64,000 bases of DNA from contig JBKDKA010000157.1 of assembly GCA_046345315.1 (NCBI GenBank), positions 1 through 64,000 of the forward strand, read 5' to 3'. The notes beneath the pieces are model-generated. The model worked only from the letters and a program-made list of their open reading frames with translations. It had not been told where the DNA came from and searched no databases. This document shows positions 7,883-15,944 of the stretch, piece by piece. The position numbers were made by a program, and so were the translations under genes. Origin of the DNA: F1-80-MAGs062 sp046345315 (GTDB taxonomy: Bacteria; Planctomycetota; Planctomycetia; Planctomycetales; Planctomycetaceae). Position 1 is the first letter of the stretch, and each line of letters starts with the position of its first letter.

Positions 7883-7963
7883 TCAGATTGCGACGGCAAC
7901 AATCGCAGCCGTGAGCAGCACAAGTACGCTTGCAGTGACAAGCGGGTCGGGATGTTGATTCAT
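7883..7963 (-). CDS. 26-residue membrane peptide coupled to gspF
   Basis: This reading frame is below usual length cut-offs. It starts with ATG overlapping the gspF TGA (ATGA, 7960-7963) and stops 32 bases before the chosen gspG start. The peptide begins MNQHPDP and continues as one unbroken hydrophobic segment, LVTASVLVLLTAAIVAVAI, long enough to cross the membrane. Two other junctions of this arm use the same four-base overlap, which supports real translation. It fills the gap between gspF and gspG. No family is recognised. It could be a small partner of GspF or simply a chance frame, but the coupling and composition argue against chance. Confidence 0.5.
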   Translation of the reverse strand: MNQHPDPLVTASVLVLLTAAIVAVAI

Positions 7964-9156
7964 ACGAGTCCGTTTCCTTCAAAAACAGGCATCAGCAGGG
8001 CGATAACAAGAAAGCCAACGACGATGGCCATCACGACCATCATCATGGGCTCCAGAAGCTTCATCAGGATGTCAATTCTCTGGTGTGACCGTGCTTCGAG
8101 TTTGTCGGCCAGTTTCAGAAGAACAGATTCGAGTTTGTTGGACTGCTCGGCGACAGAGATCATCTCAAGTACATCCGGAGGGAAATGACCGCTGGCAGCC
8201 AGCGGAACAGAAAGACTTTTCCCCGCAACGATGTTTTCTGCAGCATCTCCGATCGTCTGGCACAGAATCCGGTTTCCGGTTGCCCGCTGTGAAATCTCAA
8301 GGGATTTCAGCATCGGTACTCCGTTCTGCAGCAGTGTTCCGAGTACCCGGCAGAACCTTGCAATGGCCAGTGACCTGACGATCGGGCCGATGCCTCTGAT
8401 CTTCAGAAGCATTCCGTCACGAATGGTGAGGAACCGATCTTCAGGAATGAAGGAGCGACAACTGACTCCGATTCCGATCAGAACCAGAGGAATCAGGATC
8501 CCCCACGATTTCATCGCGGAGCTCGCCGAGAGAAGAAACGTTGTGGGCCACGGCATTCGCCCGGTATTACGGAGTGATTCAAAAAGTGGTTCAAACTTCG
8601 GCACGAAGAAAATGAGCATTCCGGAGACTACCAGAGTGCCAACGACCAGAAGCAGAGCAGGGTAGGCGAGAGCTCCCAGGAAACGGCCTCGAAGTTCCTC
8701 CTGACGTTCGCGAACGGAAGCCAGACGCTGAAGCGCTTCGTCGAGGAAACCACCCTCTTCGCCAGCCTGAACCATGCTGATATCCAGCTCGCCGAAGAGT
8801 TCCGGGTGCTCGGTCAATGCGTTTGCCAGTGTGGAGCCGTCCGCGACACGCTCGATGATCCGATTCAGTGCCGACTTCATTCCGCTTCCGGAGCACTGCT
8901 GTTCGAGCACTCGAAGTGCTCGGAGAAGGGCGATTCCGTTGCTCAGCTGATCTGACAGCAGACTGCACGCGGAAGAGACTTCCGACGAACGGACTCGATG
9001 CCTCCGACCACGTTTTGTCTGAGATTCGATCAGGGTCAGAGGAATCAATGACTGCTGCATCAGTGTCTTCAGGGCGTCGGAGCGAGTCACAGCATCAAGC
9101 TGCCCGGTGGTTCTGCCTCCGGTTGCGTTGACTGCGGTGTACTGAAAGAGTGACAT
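7960..9156 (-). CDS. gspF: GspF type II secretion inner-membrane platform protein
   Basis: The product has 398 residues, the usual length for GspF/PilC. It starts MSLFQYTAVNATGGRTTGQLDA, the typical N-terminus. Two T2SSF domains follow (about residues 65-185 and 265-390), each with FxxxLxxxLxxGxxLxxAL-like signatures (LSDQLSNGIALLRAL; FCRRVLGTLLQNGVPMLKSLE), and three long transmembrane helices (near 165-190, 215-235 and 365-390). GspF is the membrane platform that couples the GspE ATPase to pseudopilus assembly. It is the first T2SS gene of the - arm; the SCO1-like gene ends 193 bases upstream, so a promoter may lie in that gap. Confidence 0.92.
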   Translation of the reverse strand: MSLFQYTAVNATGGRTTGQLDAVTRSDALKTLMQQSLIPLTLIESQTKRGRRHRVRSSEVSSACSLLSDQLSNGIALLRALRVLEQQCSGSGMKSALNRIIERVADGSTLANALTEHPELFGELDISMVQAGEEGGFLDEALQRLASVRERQEELRGRFLGALAYPALLLVVGTLVVSGMLIFFVPKFEPLFESLRNTGRMPWPTTFLLSASSAMKSWGILIPLVLIGIGVSCRSFIPEDRFLTIRDGMLLKIRGIGPIVRSLAIARFCRVLGTLLQNGVPMLKSLEISQRATGNRILCQTIGDAAENIVAGKSLSVPLAASGHFPPDVLEMISVAEQSNKLESVLLKLADKLEARSHQRIDILMKLLEPMMMVVMAIVVGFLVIALLMPVFEGNGLV

Positions 9157-9349
9157 GATGCGGTGCTCTGTGCTGCGCTTCTGCGACGATCTTGTGATCA
9201 GGTGATTCGACTCGCCGGATAATCTTGATCAATCGTCCGAGACATGAGCAGCAGTGTTTCGGAGATACGGACCGGAGTCTTCATGCGAATACTGAAACTG
9301 CCACAGAATTTCATCCTTTGAATCGGCCGTGAGCGTGTTGCCGTGAGGG

Positions 9350-10225
9350 TTACTCTGATGCTTTTCGGCAGCACTCCCCGCCACAGGGCTTTCTGCTGAC
9401 GGGACCGGCGTCTCCGCTGAGGCTCACTGGTATCGCGGCAGAATCACGATTTTCGTCGCTGCGGCGAATTCTGGTTGCGAATCTCTGTCGTTCTGATGTT
9501 CCGGCGATGCGGAGGAAAGTCTCGTGAAGGTCTTCCCCCGAGATTCCTGCGGGGATGGCCGTCCATCGGTCTGTGCGGTCGTTACCGAAGGTCAGAAGAG
9601 CCGCGTGCTGGCTTCGATCTGCGTCCAGTGTCGGATCGATTTCATAGAGTCCCAGAGAACGACGAAGTGTGTCCAGTTCATTGGTCTCTCCGGTACAGAA
9701 AAGCCATTCGGCAAGAGCATCATCAGTTCTGAGTTCGAGTGTATCTGCATACTCCTTCAGTTTCGCGGGCGTGTCGTTCTCCGGATCCAGAGTGATGGAG
9801 ATGAATGTCAGATCCTGCGCCGAGAATTCACCGTACAGTGCCTCCCGGAGTTCCGCCATGTTCCGGATCGAAGTCGGACAGGTGCCCTGACATTCTGTAT
9901 AAAAGAACATGATACAGATCACACGGTCTCGAACGAGATCACTCCGAAATCGGTGTGTTCTGCCGTGATGGTCAGTCAGCATCGTATCCGGGAAAGCGTC
10001 TGATCTTCGGTCTTCCATTGCAGCTTCCAGGGGTGTGCCTGAGAGCAGGGTCACTCGTGGTGCCGGATTGTTGCTTGGCTGCGGAGTGTTCTGGTTCTTC
10101 GGTTCCTGTCTGAACGGATTCCCGGGGAAGAATCCTTCCACAGTGAGCAGCAGCGATGCCGCGAAGAGCAGCAAGCCGGCGCGTCGAAAGCTGATTCCCG
10201 GGACAACTGAAACTGGCGTGTTCAT
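9350..10225 (-). CDS. SCO1/SenC-like copper chaperone (thioredoxin fold)
   Basis: The product has 291 residues with an N-terminal signal anchor (FRRAGLLLFAASLLLTVEGFF). The SCO1 core spans about residues 75-245: TDHHGRTHRFRSDL, CIMFFYTECQGTCPTSIRNM with the copper-binding CxxxC, SITLDPENDTPAKLKEY, and a later His in the QHAAL region that would complete the copper site. SCO proteins deliver copper or act as thiol-disulfide reductases for cuproenzymes. The gene lies 24 bases downstream of a multicopper oxidase gene on the same strand, so the pair is probably one copper-related unit. The C-terminus ends in an unusual Cys-rich tail (KPCGGECCRKASE) that could bind extra metal. Confidence 0.85.
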   Translation of the reverse strand: MNTPVSVVPGISFRRAGLLLFAASLLLTVEGFFPGNPFRQEPKNQNTPQPSNNPAPRVTLLSGTPLEAAMEDRRSDAFPDTMLTDHHGRTHRFRSDLVRDRVICIMFFYTECQGTCPTSIRNMAELREALYGEFSAQDLTFISITLDPENDTPAKLKEYADTLELRTDDALAEWLFCTGETNELDTLRRSLGLYEIDPTLDADRSQHAALLTFGNDRTDRWTAIPAGISGEDLHETFLRIAGTSERQRFATRIRRSDENRDSAAIPVSLSGDAGPVSRKPCGGECCRKASE

Positions 10226-10249
10226 AAAACGATTTCCGATGAAGACTGT

Positions 10250-11953
10250 TTACGGGAAGCTCTGCTGGATCGGCTGCGGGGAGCGGGTATCTGTGACGCG
10301 AGGATCGAATGTCAGCATCATTCGCATGTCCTCGTGTTCGAGATTGTGACAGTGAAAGACAAACGGCCCGCGAAACGTTCTGAAGTTCATGAAAATCTCG
10401 GCTTCGCCATTGCCGTCGAGTATCACGGTGTCGCTCTTGAATCGATCCTCTGGTCCGGGTAGCCGACCGTTGAGTCGTCGGATCTGGTGAGATTCGAGGT
10501 GGATATGCACTGGATGCCACCAGCCCCCGCCGTTGTTTCTCAGAATCCATCGCTCGGCTGTTCCCAGCGTCGGCGTTGCGCTCGCGATATCAGGGTTGAA
10601 GAACCGGCGGTTGATCTGCCATGCTCCGTTTCTTCGAGTGAACTCGAAGACTCGTGTCCGTACGATCTGAGTTGGTCGAATCGGCTCGTGAGGTCGCAGG
10701 GGCGTTCCCGGAGCGACTGTGGCGCTGTCTGTTGCTCGGTCGCCTTCCACGATGAACTTCAGGAACGGGACTCCCGGATTCAGTCGTTCCCGGTCTTCCA
10801 GATCTCCGTTCGGACCTCGTCCATCATCCTGCGACAGAATGTTCTCCAGAAACAGTTCCGGGGGCGCATTCGTGAAATCGATCACGACGTCAGCTCGCGT
10901 CGCCATGCTCAGGAGCAGCGTGTTTCTTTCAATCGCATTCGGAAACAGCCATGTATCTTTCCCAAGGCCGATGAATGGCTGACCGTTACTCAGCCGCATC
11001 TCAAGAAACCGCGCGTTGCAGCCGTTCAGAATCCTGAAACGATACTTTCGCCGCTGGACACGGAGGAATGGTTGCGCCTTACCGTTTACGACCCAGACAT
11101 CTCCGAGCGTTCCATCATGGTCCAGGGGATCAAAAAAGAGCGTTCCATTGGGTCGGAAGCGTCGATCCTGCAGTGAAATGGGGATATCGTATCGGGTGTC
11201 CGGGAGCACGTTTCGACGAATCAGATCTTCCTCAAGTTCGTCGGTGGTGAGGAAGAATCCGGAAAGCCCTCTCCAGACGTTGGACGCAGCGATATCCATC
11301 CCGTGGTCGTGATACCACATTGTGGAAGGGCTCTCCGAGAAGTCCGGTTTTCCGTTCAGCATCGGAACGGTGTTCGTGTAGAAGTAGTCTCGAGCTCGTC
11401 CGGGAAGTACGTAGAAATTGGGGTATCCGTCTGAGTGAGCCGGATTGTGTCCTCCGTGAAGATGGATGGATGTCTCGATGTTCAGGTCGTTGTGAGCACG
11501 GACAACGACCGGCTGCCCGACTCGTGCGCGAATTGTCGGACCTGGATAAATGCCGTCATATCCGAAGAGCGGTGTTCGAACCCTTGGAATGATCTGCTGA
11601 ACGGTCAACTGCATTCGCAGTTCGTACCACTTCGTCGGGAACGCTTCGTACCAGTTGAGCTCCGGGTTTTCCGCGACGCTCCGATCGGTGAACTCCGGAG
11701 CGATTCCGTGAAACACGTCTCCCGGCCGAAACGGGGCATCGCCGACTGCCAGTGGAGTCTTCTCCCTGGGAATGGGCATCGGAACTGTGAATGGAGTAAA
11801 TTGCTGAGTCGTTCGCTCAGAGGACGGAATTCCTGAGACGGCCTGTTCAGTTACCTGGGCGATGGAGCGGTCCGTGATTTTGTGAATGAGACCTCCGGAG
11901 AAGAGTCCTGCCGCGAGTCCCCTGATGGCCAGCCTTCGGTTCTGCTTTTTCAT
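10250..11953 (-). CDS. Multicopper oxidase (CotA/bilirubin-oxidase-like)
   Basis: The product has 567 residues, the usual size of three-domain multicopper oxidases. All four copper-ligand motifs are present: HLHGGH near residue 165, WYHDHGM near 213, HPVHIHLESH near 499, and FHCHNLEHEDM near 545, the last with the HCH...H...M ligands of the type 1 copper. The N-terminus has a twin-arginine-like sequence (NRRLAIRGLAAGLF) with a short hydrophobic core, suggesting Tat export of the folded enzyme. The reaction would be oxidation of phenolic, metal or pigment substrates with reduction of oxygen to water; the substrate cannot be read from sequence. The downstream SCO1-like gene probably helps copper loading. 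Confidence 0.92.
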   Translation of the reverse strand: MKKQNRRLAIRGLAAGLFSGGLIHKITDRSIAQVTEQAVSGIPSSERTTQQFTPFTVPMPIPREKTPLAVGDAPFRPGDVFHGIAPEFTDRSVAENPELNWYEAFPTKWYELRMQLTVQQIIPRVRTPLFGYDGIYPGPTIRARVGQPVVVRAHNDLNIETSIHLHGGHNPAHSDGYPNFYVLPGRARDYFYTNTVPMLNGKPDFSESPSTMWYHDHGMDIAASNVWRGLSGFFLTTDELEEDLIRRNVLPDTRYDIPISLQDRRFRPNGTLFFDPLDHDGTLGDVWVVNGKAQPFLRVQRRKYRFRILNGCNARFLEMRLSNGQPFIGLGKDTWLFPNAIERNTLLLSMATRADVVIDFTNAPPELFLENILSQDDGRGPNGDLEDRERLNPGVPFLKFIVEGDRATDSATVAPGTPLRPHEPIRPTQIVRTRVFEFTRRNGAWQINRRFFNPDIASATPTLGTAERWILRNNGGGWWHPVHIHLESHQIRRLNGRLPGPEDRFKSDTVILDGNGEAEIFMNFRTFRGPFVFHCHNLEHEDMRMMLTFDPRVTDTRSPQPIQQSFP

Positions 11954-12405
11954 TAATGCAAGCCCTGTTTTCAGTGACGTGATGTCCAGCGAGCCTCTTT
12001 ATTGCTCGTTGGTATTCGCTGAGTGACTGCGTAACTCTGCGCAGTGTCATGCCCTGACAGTGTCATCCTCCGCACCTCTGAAATGGACAGAAAAATTGCC
12101 GAAGTCTGCAGAGTTTCGAAACCCGGTGAGTGAACCTGCCGAACGATTCGATCTGTCGCCGTTCGGCAACATTGTGGAGCCAATGTATGGGGTTGGTGAG
12201 CACTGGATCGGTTCAATGCTGAAATGATGTTTGTGTGGTGACGCTGCTGTTTGTCATCAGCGAACTGCGGTTCAGAATCAGAATGGAGCGTTGGAAAAAG
12301 CTCTTCCCGGATAAATTCAGAAGGGTTGAACATTATTCAGGGTTTCATGGTGTCTGCGGAGGTTCTGCTTCTGCAGTCACAGTCTCAATAGGTATCGGGA
12401 TACCG
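11954..12405. promoter_or_regulatory. Divergent intergenic region between the oxidase and gspI
   Basis: About 450 bases separate the - strand oxidase gene from the + strand gspI, so both promoters should lie here. A hairpin with 9-bp arms (TGCCGAACG at 12137-12145, complement at 12160-12168, 14-base loop) lacks a T tract, so it is a possible regulatory site and not a terminator. The gspI frame stays open upstream to about 12235, so part of this stretch could be coding. No other motif is recognised. Confidence 0.3.
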
Positions 12406-12921
12406 ATGCAGACGTTCGTAAGACAGCAGGTAGCGGTTTCGCTGACCGAACTTCGGAAATGCCCCTGCGGTAACCATCGAGGTCGAAGTCATCGATTTCG
12501 TCACTCCGACCGAAGGTCCGGATTGACACTGCTGGAGATCCTTCTTTCTGTGGTGATCCTCGCGACGTCGATGGCGGTGCTGGCGCAGCAGACAACGACA
12601 GCGGTGCGGGCTGCGCTCAGGTCGCGGCTCGAAACGGAAGCGGCAGCACATTGTCAGAGCCTGATGAATCGGATCCTCGCTTCGCGGACCCCGGCTTCAG
12701 AGGTGGCGGAGCAGCCAATTGAAGATCACAAAACGTGGCTGTGGTCCTGCCGCATCAGTGCAACTCCTTACGAACACCTTCGATTACTGACGATCAGCGT
12801 TCGGAAGTTCGGAAAAGACTCGTTGTATTCAGAGTTTTCGCTGTCGCGCCTTATTCCTCTCGATTCGGATCGAAGCATCAGGAAGGGAACGCAGTTCGCT
12901 TCGTCAGGAGTGACGAGATGA
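12406..12921 (+). CDS. GspI-like minor pseudopilin
   Basis: From the ATG at 12406 the product has 171 residues. A prepilin site, RSGLTLLEILLSVVILATSMAVL, begins near residue 37, with a long basic leader (RGRSHRFRHSDRRSG) of the sort seen in planctomycete prepilins. The frame is open back to 12235, but that part is composition-poor and lacks a homologous look, and no start has a good Shine-Dalgarno site. The C-terminal half is a short beta-rich domain (HLRLLTISVRKFGK). The stop overlaps the ATG of the next gene (ATGA). Order I-J-K with the next two genes supports the GspI call. Confidence 0.7.
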   Translation: MQTFVRQQVAVSLTELRKCPCGNHRGRSHRFRHSDRRSGLTLLEILLSVVILATSMAVLAQQTTTAVRAALRSRLETEAAAHCQSLMNRILASRTPASEVAEQPIEDHKTWLWSCRISATPYEHLRLLTISVRKFGKDSLYSEFSLSRLIPLDSDRSIRKGTQFASSGVTR

Positions 12922-13901
12922 AATCATCGCTGCGATCCGTACATTCCTTGCTGTCTGCAGAATCAGCAGAACCGCCTCAACCCCGACAGAATGACGAGAT
13001 ATGTCACTTTCACGGGAGGTTGCGTCGTCAACCGGACAACAAAGTTCGGAGCGGCCATCGGCATCTGACGGGGAAAACCGCTTTTGCTCGCGGCTTCACA
13101 CTGATGGAGACGCTCGTGGCACTCGGGCTTCTTGTCGCCATCATGTCGTCACTGTCATCAGGAATTCATCTTTACTGGAAATATCGCAGGCTCAGTCAGG
13201 ACAGTATGACCGCGTCGAAGTTGACTCGGGGAATCATTGAGGATCTGACGTGCGATCTCAGAGCAGTTTCTCCTCCACAGTATCTCAGTGCTGAAGTCGT
13301 CGACGGGAGAAGGGCAGCAGCCGGGAGCAACCGAATCTCCGGACCGGCATCGAAGGTTCGGATGGAGCAGACGCTGAGCATCACGGAGTCGACTCTTTCG
13401 CTGTCCGTCAGCGAAAGTACCCCTGTGCATTTCTATGGCACCGAACGTGTTCTGGCGATGTACACGGAGAATGAAAGCGTACGGTTCGTGAAGTCACTCA
13501 GCCATTCCACCGGAATCAGGAAGCGACATCTGATCTGGAAGCTTGCTGGCGGTGATTCAGTGACTCTGCCGCTGATGCAGATCGGCCCTCGGCAGGTTGA
13601 GGTCAGGGTACGCAGATCAGAAACAGAACGCGGGCTGATCAGGACTTCGAGGTCGTTTGAAAGCAGCGACGCAGTTGAATCAATGAGTGAAGAGCAGACA
13701 TTGATTTCCGAAAGCGTGGAATCCCTCACCTTTCGATACTTTGATGGAAAAGAATGGTTCCGGGAATGGAACAGCACGGCTCGGATTGGTCTGCCGGCGG
13801 CTGTCGAGGTGAAGATCAGAATGCAGGATCAGAATGAAGATCTTGTGTCCGTGATTCGAATTCTTTCGTGGCAGGCGAATTCACTGGTGAGAACAGAGTG
13901 A
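12918..13901 (+). CDS. GspJ-like minor pseudopilin
   Basis: The ATG at 12918 overlaps the gspI stop (ATGA) and gives 327 residues; the frame is open further upstream, but that part overlaps gspI and is not used. The prepilin site is ARGFTLMETLVALGLLVAIMSSL near residue 57, after a long leader. The following domain is larger than in GspI (FRYFDGKEWFREWNS, AVEVKIRMQ), as expected for GspJ, in which a two-sheet domain caps the pseudopilus tip with GspI and GspK. FRYFDG-EW is a typical GspJ signature region. Confidence 0.78.
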   Translation: MKSSLRSVHSLLSAESAEPPQPRQNDEICHFHGRLRRQPDNKVRSGHRHLTGKTAFARGFTLMETLVALGLLVAIMSSLSSGIHLYWKYRRLSQDSMTASKLTRGIIEDLTCDLRAVSPPQYLSAEVVDGRRAAAGSNRISGPASKVRMEQTLSITESTLSLSVSESTPVHFYGTERVLAMYTENESVRFVKSLSHSTGIRKRHLIWKLAGGDSVTLPLMQIGPRQVEVRVRRSETERGLIRTSRSFESSDAVESMSEEQTLISESVESLTFRYFDGKEWFREWNSTARIGLPAAVEVKIRMQDQNEDLVSVIRILSWQANSLVRTE

Positions 13902-13966
13902 GCATCTTTACTGGGGGCTCTCAATGAAAAGTCTCCATAAGTTATCGTAAGGGTTAATCTGCAGGC

Positions 13967-15577
13967 ATGATTCGTTTCAGGTCTCAGTCAGAACATCGTG
14001 ATACACGCAGAGGGTTTGTACTTCTGCTGGTGCTCGTTGTTGTCATGCTGCTGAGTTTTGCTGTGTATTCGTTCGCGCGTCTGACGGTTTCAGAATATGC
14101 AGCGACTGCGGTAAGCCTGAAAAATCTGCAGAAACGTGCTCTGGCCGATTCGGGAATCGAGCTTGCTTCATTGTGGATTCATCAGCAGAAGTCAGGGGCG
14201 GGAGAAGTTTCTTCCGAGGCTTTTCTGATGCCGAAGCCCGTCTCACTGCCAGGTGGTGAGGCTGGTTCGATTGCTGTGATTCGCGAACTGCCTGATTCCA
14301 GTGTCCCGCTGCGACATGGGCTGAATGATGAGTCCGCAAAACTGAATCTCAACACTCTTCAGCTGGATCAGATTCATCGTGAGGAATCTCGGAATCGGCT
14401 GCTGGCGATTCCGGGTTTGACAATTCAGATAGCCGATTCCGTGATGGACTGGATGGATTCTGATGATGAAGTATCCGGGCTCGGAGCCGAGACGTCGTGG
14501 TATACCGCTCAGTCACCTCCACGTCGGCCACGTCAGGGGCCGCTGAGAGATCTCAGCGAACTGCTTCTGATTCGTGGCATGACAAAAGATCTGTTTTACG
14601 GCGAAGACAGGAATGCGAACGGTCGTCTGGATCCTCAGGAGAATGATGGAGACCGCAGCCTGCCTCGTGACAACGCTGACGGAAAGCTTCAGGCAGGGCT
14701 GCGTGACTATCTCACGGTTCTGAGCTGTGAGGGGTGTGTGCTGTCCGATGGACGACGGAAAATCAACATCAATCAGCCGGTTCTCGCGCAGCTGTATGAT
14801 CAGGTTCATGCGGTACTGGGCGCGGAAGCGGCCCGTTACATTGTTGCATGGCGTATGCGTGGCGCGACGTATCTCGATGAGCCGCGTCCGGATGAGGGGC
14901 AGGATGCTGAACAGCGACGGCTGGAACGACTGGAGTCTGTGCAGAAGCGTCTCGAAGCACAGCTTGGTGCGTCAGATGCGCCCGGTCAGAGTCTCAGCAG
15001 AAATGAGATACGTCGCGGAGGAATCGTGTTGTCGGATGGTCCGCTGAAGTTCCGGTCGGTTCTGGATCTTTTCGGCGGGCAGGTGCAGATCAGTGTCGAC
15101 AATCGTGACACCTTACTTCAGTCACCGTGGCCCGCAGACCCGGCGACACTTCGTCGTGTTATGCCGGATCTGACGACTCTGCTGACAACAACGGAAATGT
15201 CAGTTCTGCCGGGGCGCATCAACATCAATGAAGCGCCTTTACCAGTGCTGATGGCTGTGCCTGGGTTTTCTCGGACGCTGGCGCAGTCGATCGTCCGCCT
15301 CCAGCGTGAAATCAGTGTTTCGCGGTCAGATGAATTCAGCACCGTTGCCTGGCTTTCCGGTCGTGGGCTGATGAGTGTTGCCGAACTCCGAGCTGCCGGT
15401 CAATGGATCAACACCGGAGGTCATGTTCGAGGCGGTATTGCAGTCGGGCAGATGAAACGATCCCCTTCGATGTCGAGTGTTCAGTTTCTGCTGGACTGTT
15501 CCGGGGCACAGACTCGAGTGCTTTTGATGGCAGATCTGCCGATGATGCCTTCGGTGACGTCTGATTCACTGAGGTAA
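13967..15577 (+). CDS. gspK: GspK-like minor pseudopilin (pseudopilus tip)
   Basis: The product has 536 residues, long for GspK (usually 300-350) but with the right parts. The prepilin-like N-terminus RRGFVLLLVLVVVMLLSFAVYSFA carries Val in place of the usual Thr-Leu and lacks Glu at +5, as in GspK. It also contains two or three helix-hairpin-helix-like SAM-type motifs: LNLNTLQLDQI, KININQPVLAQL and RININEAPLPVLMAVPGFS, typical of the GspK helical domain. GspK caps the pseudopilus. It lies 65 bases after gspJ on the same strand. A small inverted repeat (ACGCC...GGCGT) follows the stop but has no T tract. Extra length lies mainly between the first and second ININ motifs. Confidence 0.82.
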   Translation: MIRFRSQSEHRDTRRGFVLLLVLVVVMLLSFAVYSFARLTVSEYAATAVSLKNLQKRALADSGIELASLWIHQQKSGAGEVSSEAFLMPKPVSLPGGEAGSIAVIRELPDSSVPLRHGLNDESAKLNLNTLQLDQIHREESRNRLLAIPGLTIQIADSVMDWMDSDDEVSGLGAETSWYTAQSPPRRPRQGPLRDLSELLLIRGMTKDLFYGEDRNANGRLDPQENDGDRSLPRDNADGKLQAGLRDYLTVLSCEGCVLSDGRRKININQPVLAQLYDQVHAVLGAEAARYIVAWRMRGATYLDEPRPDEGQDAEQRRLERLESVQKRLEAQLGASDAPGQSLSRNEIRRGGIVLSDGPLKFRSVLDLFGGQVQISVDNRDTLLQSPWPADPATLRRVMPDLTTLLTTTEMSVLPGRININEAPLPVLMAVPGFSRTLAQSIVRLQREISVSRSDEFSTVAWLSGRGLMSVAELRAAGQWINTGGHVRGGIAVGQMKRSPSMSSVQFLLDCSGAQTRVLLMADLPMMPSVTSDSLR

Positions 15578-15944
15578 TCCTGTTCAGACGCCCTCTCGGC
15601 GTGATGGCCCGTTCTGATGCCGTGGCGATTTCTCCACAGCCCGGTAATCCCGATCCTCTGTGAAGGCACTGATCGCGACTGCGGCGTCGAAGTTTCGCAG
15701 GATGCGGGTTGCGCCACGATGTTCAGCAACAGGACCGGGGCTTTGTTGTCGGATGGCAACAAGTCATCACGAAGAAGAACTGCATCATTCGCTTTTCCGA
15801 AGTGACCGGGGGCACCTGAAATTCCTGTCCATGATCCGGAGAGAATGCTTGTATTGTCAGGTGTGCGGCCCTGGTGTTTTGGCCGGATACCGCAAGAGCA
15901 ACCAATCTCATTTCTTCGAATCAGCCTGAGAAAGATCTATCGAC
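15578..15944. other. Intergenic region upstream of the RTX-type gene
   Basis: No gene is supported here. Two short open frames on the + strand (about 62 and 89 codons) have no ribosome site or recognisable composition. The stretch ends with GAAAGA nine bases before the next ATG, a usable Shine-Dalgarno site, so the promoter of the RTX-type gene probably lies in it. No clear -10/-35 pair is seen. Confidence 0.4.

Noticed and set aside
15617..15929. Two short + strand frames upstream of the RTX-type gene
   Set aside because: No ribosome sites and no recognisable features; they overlap each other in different frames.
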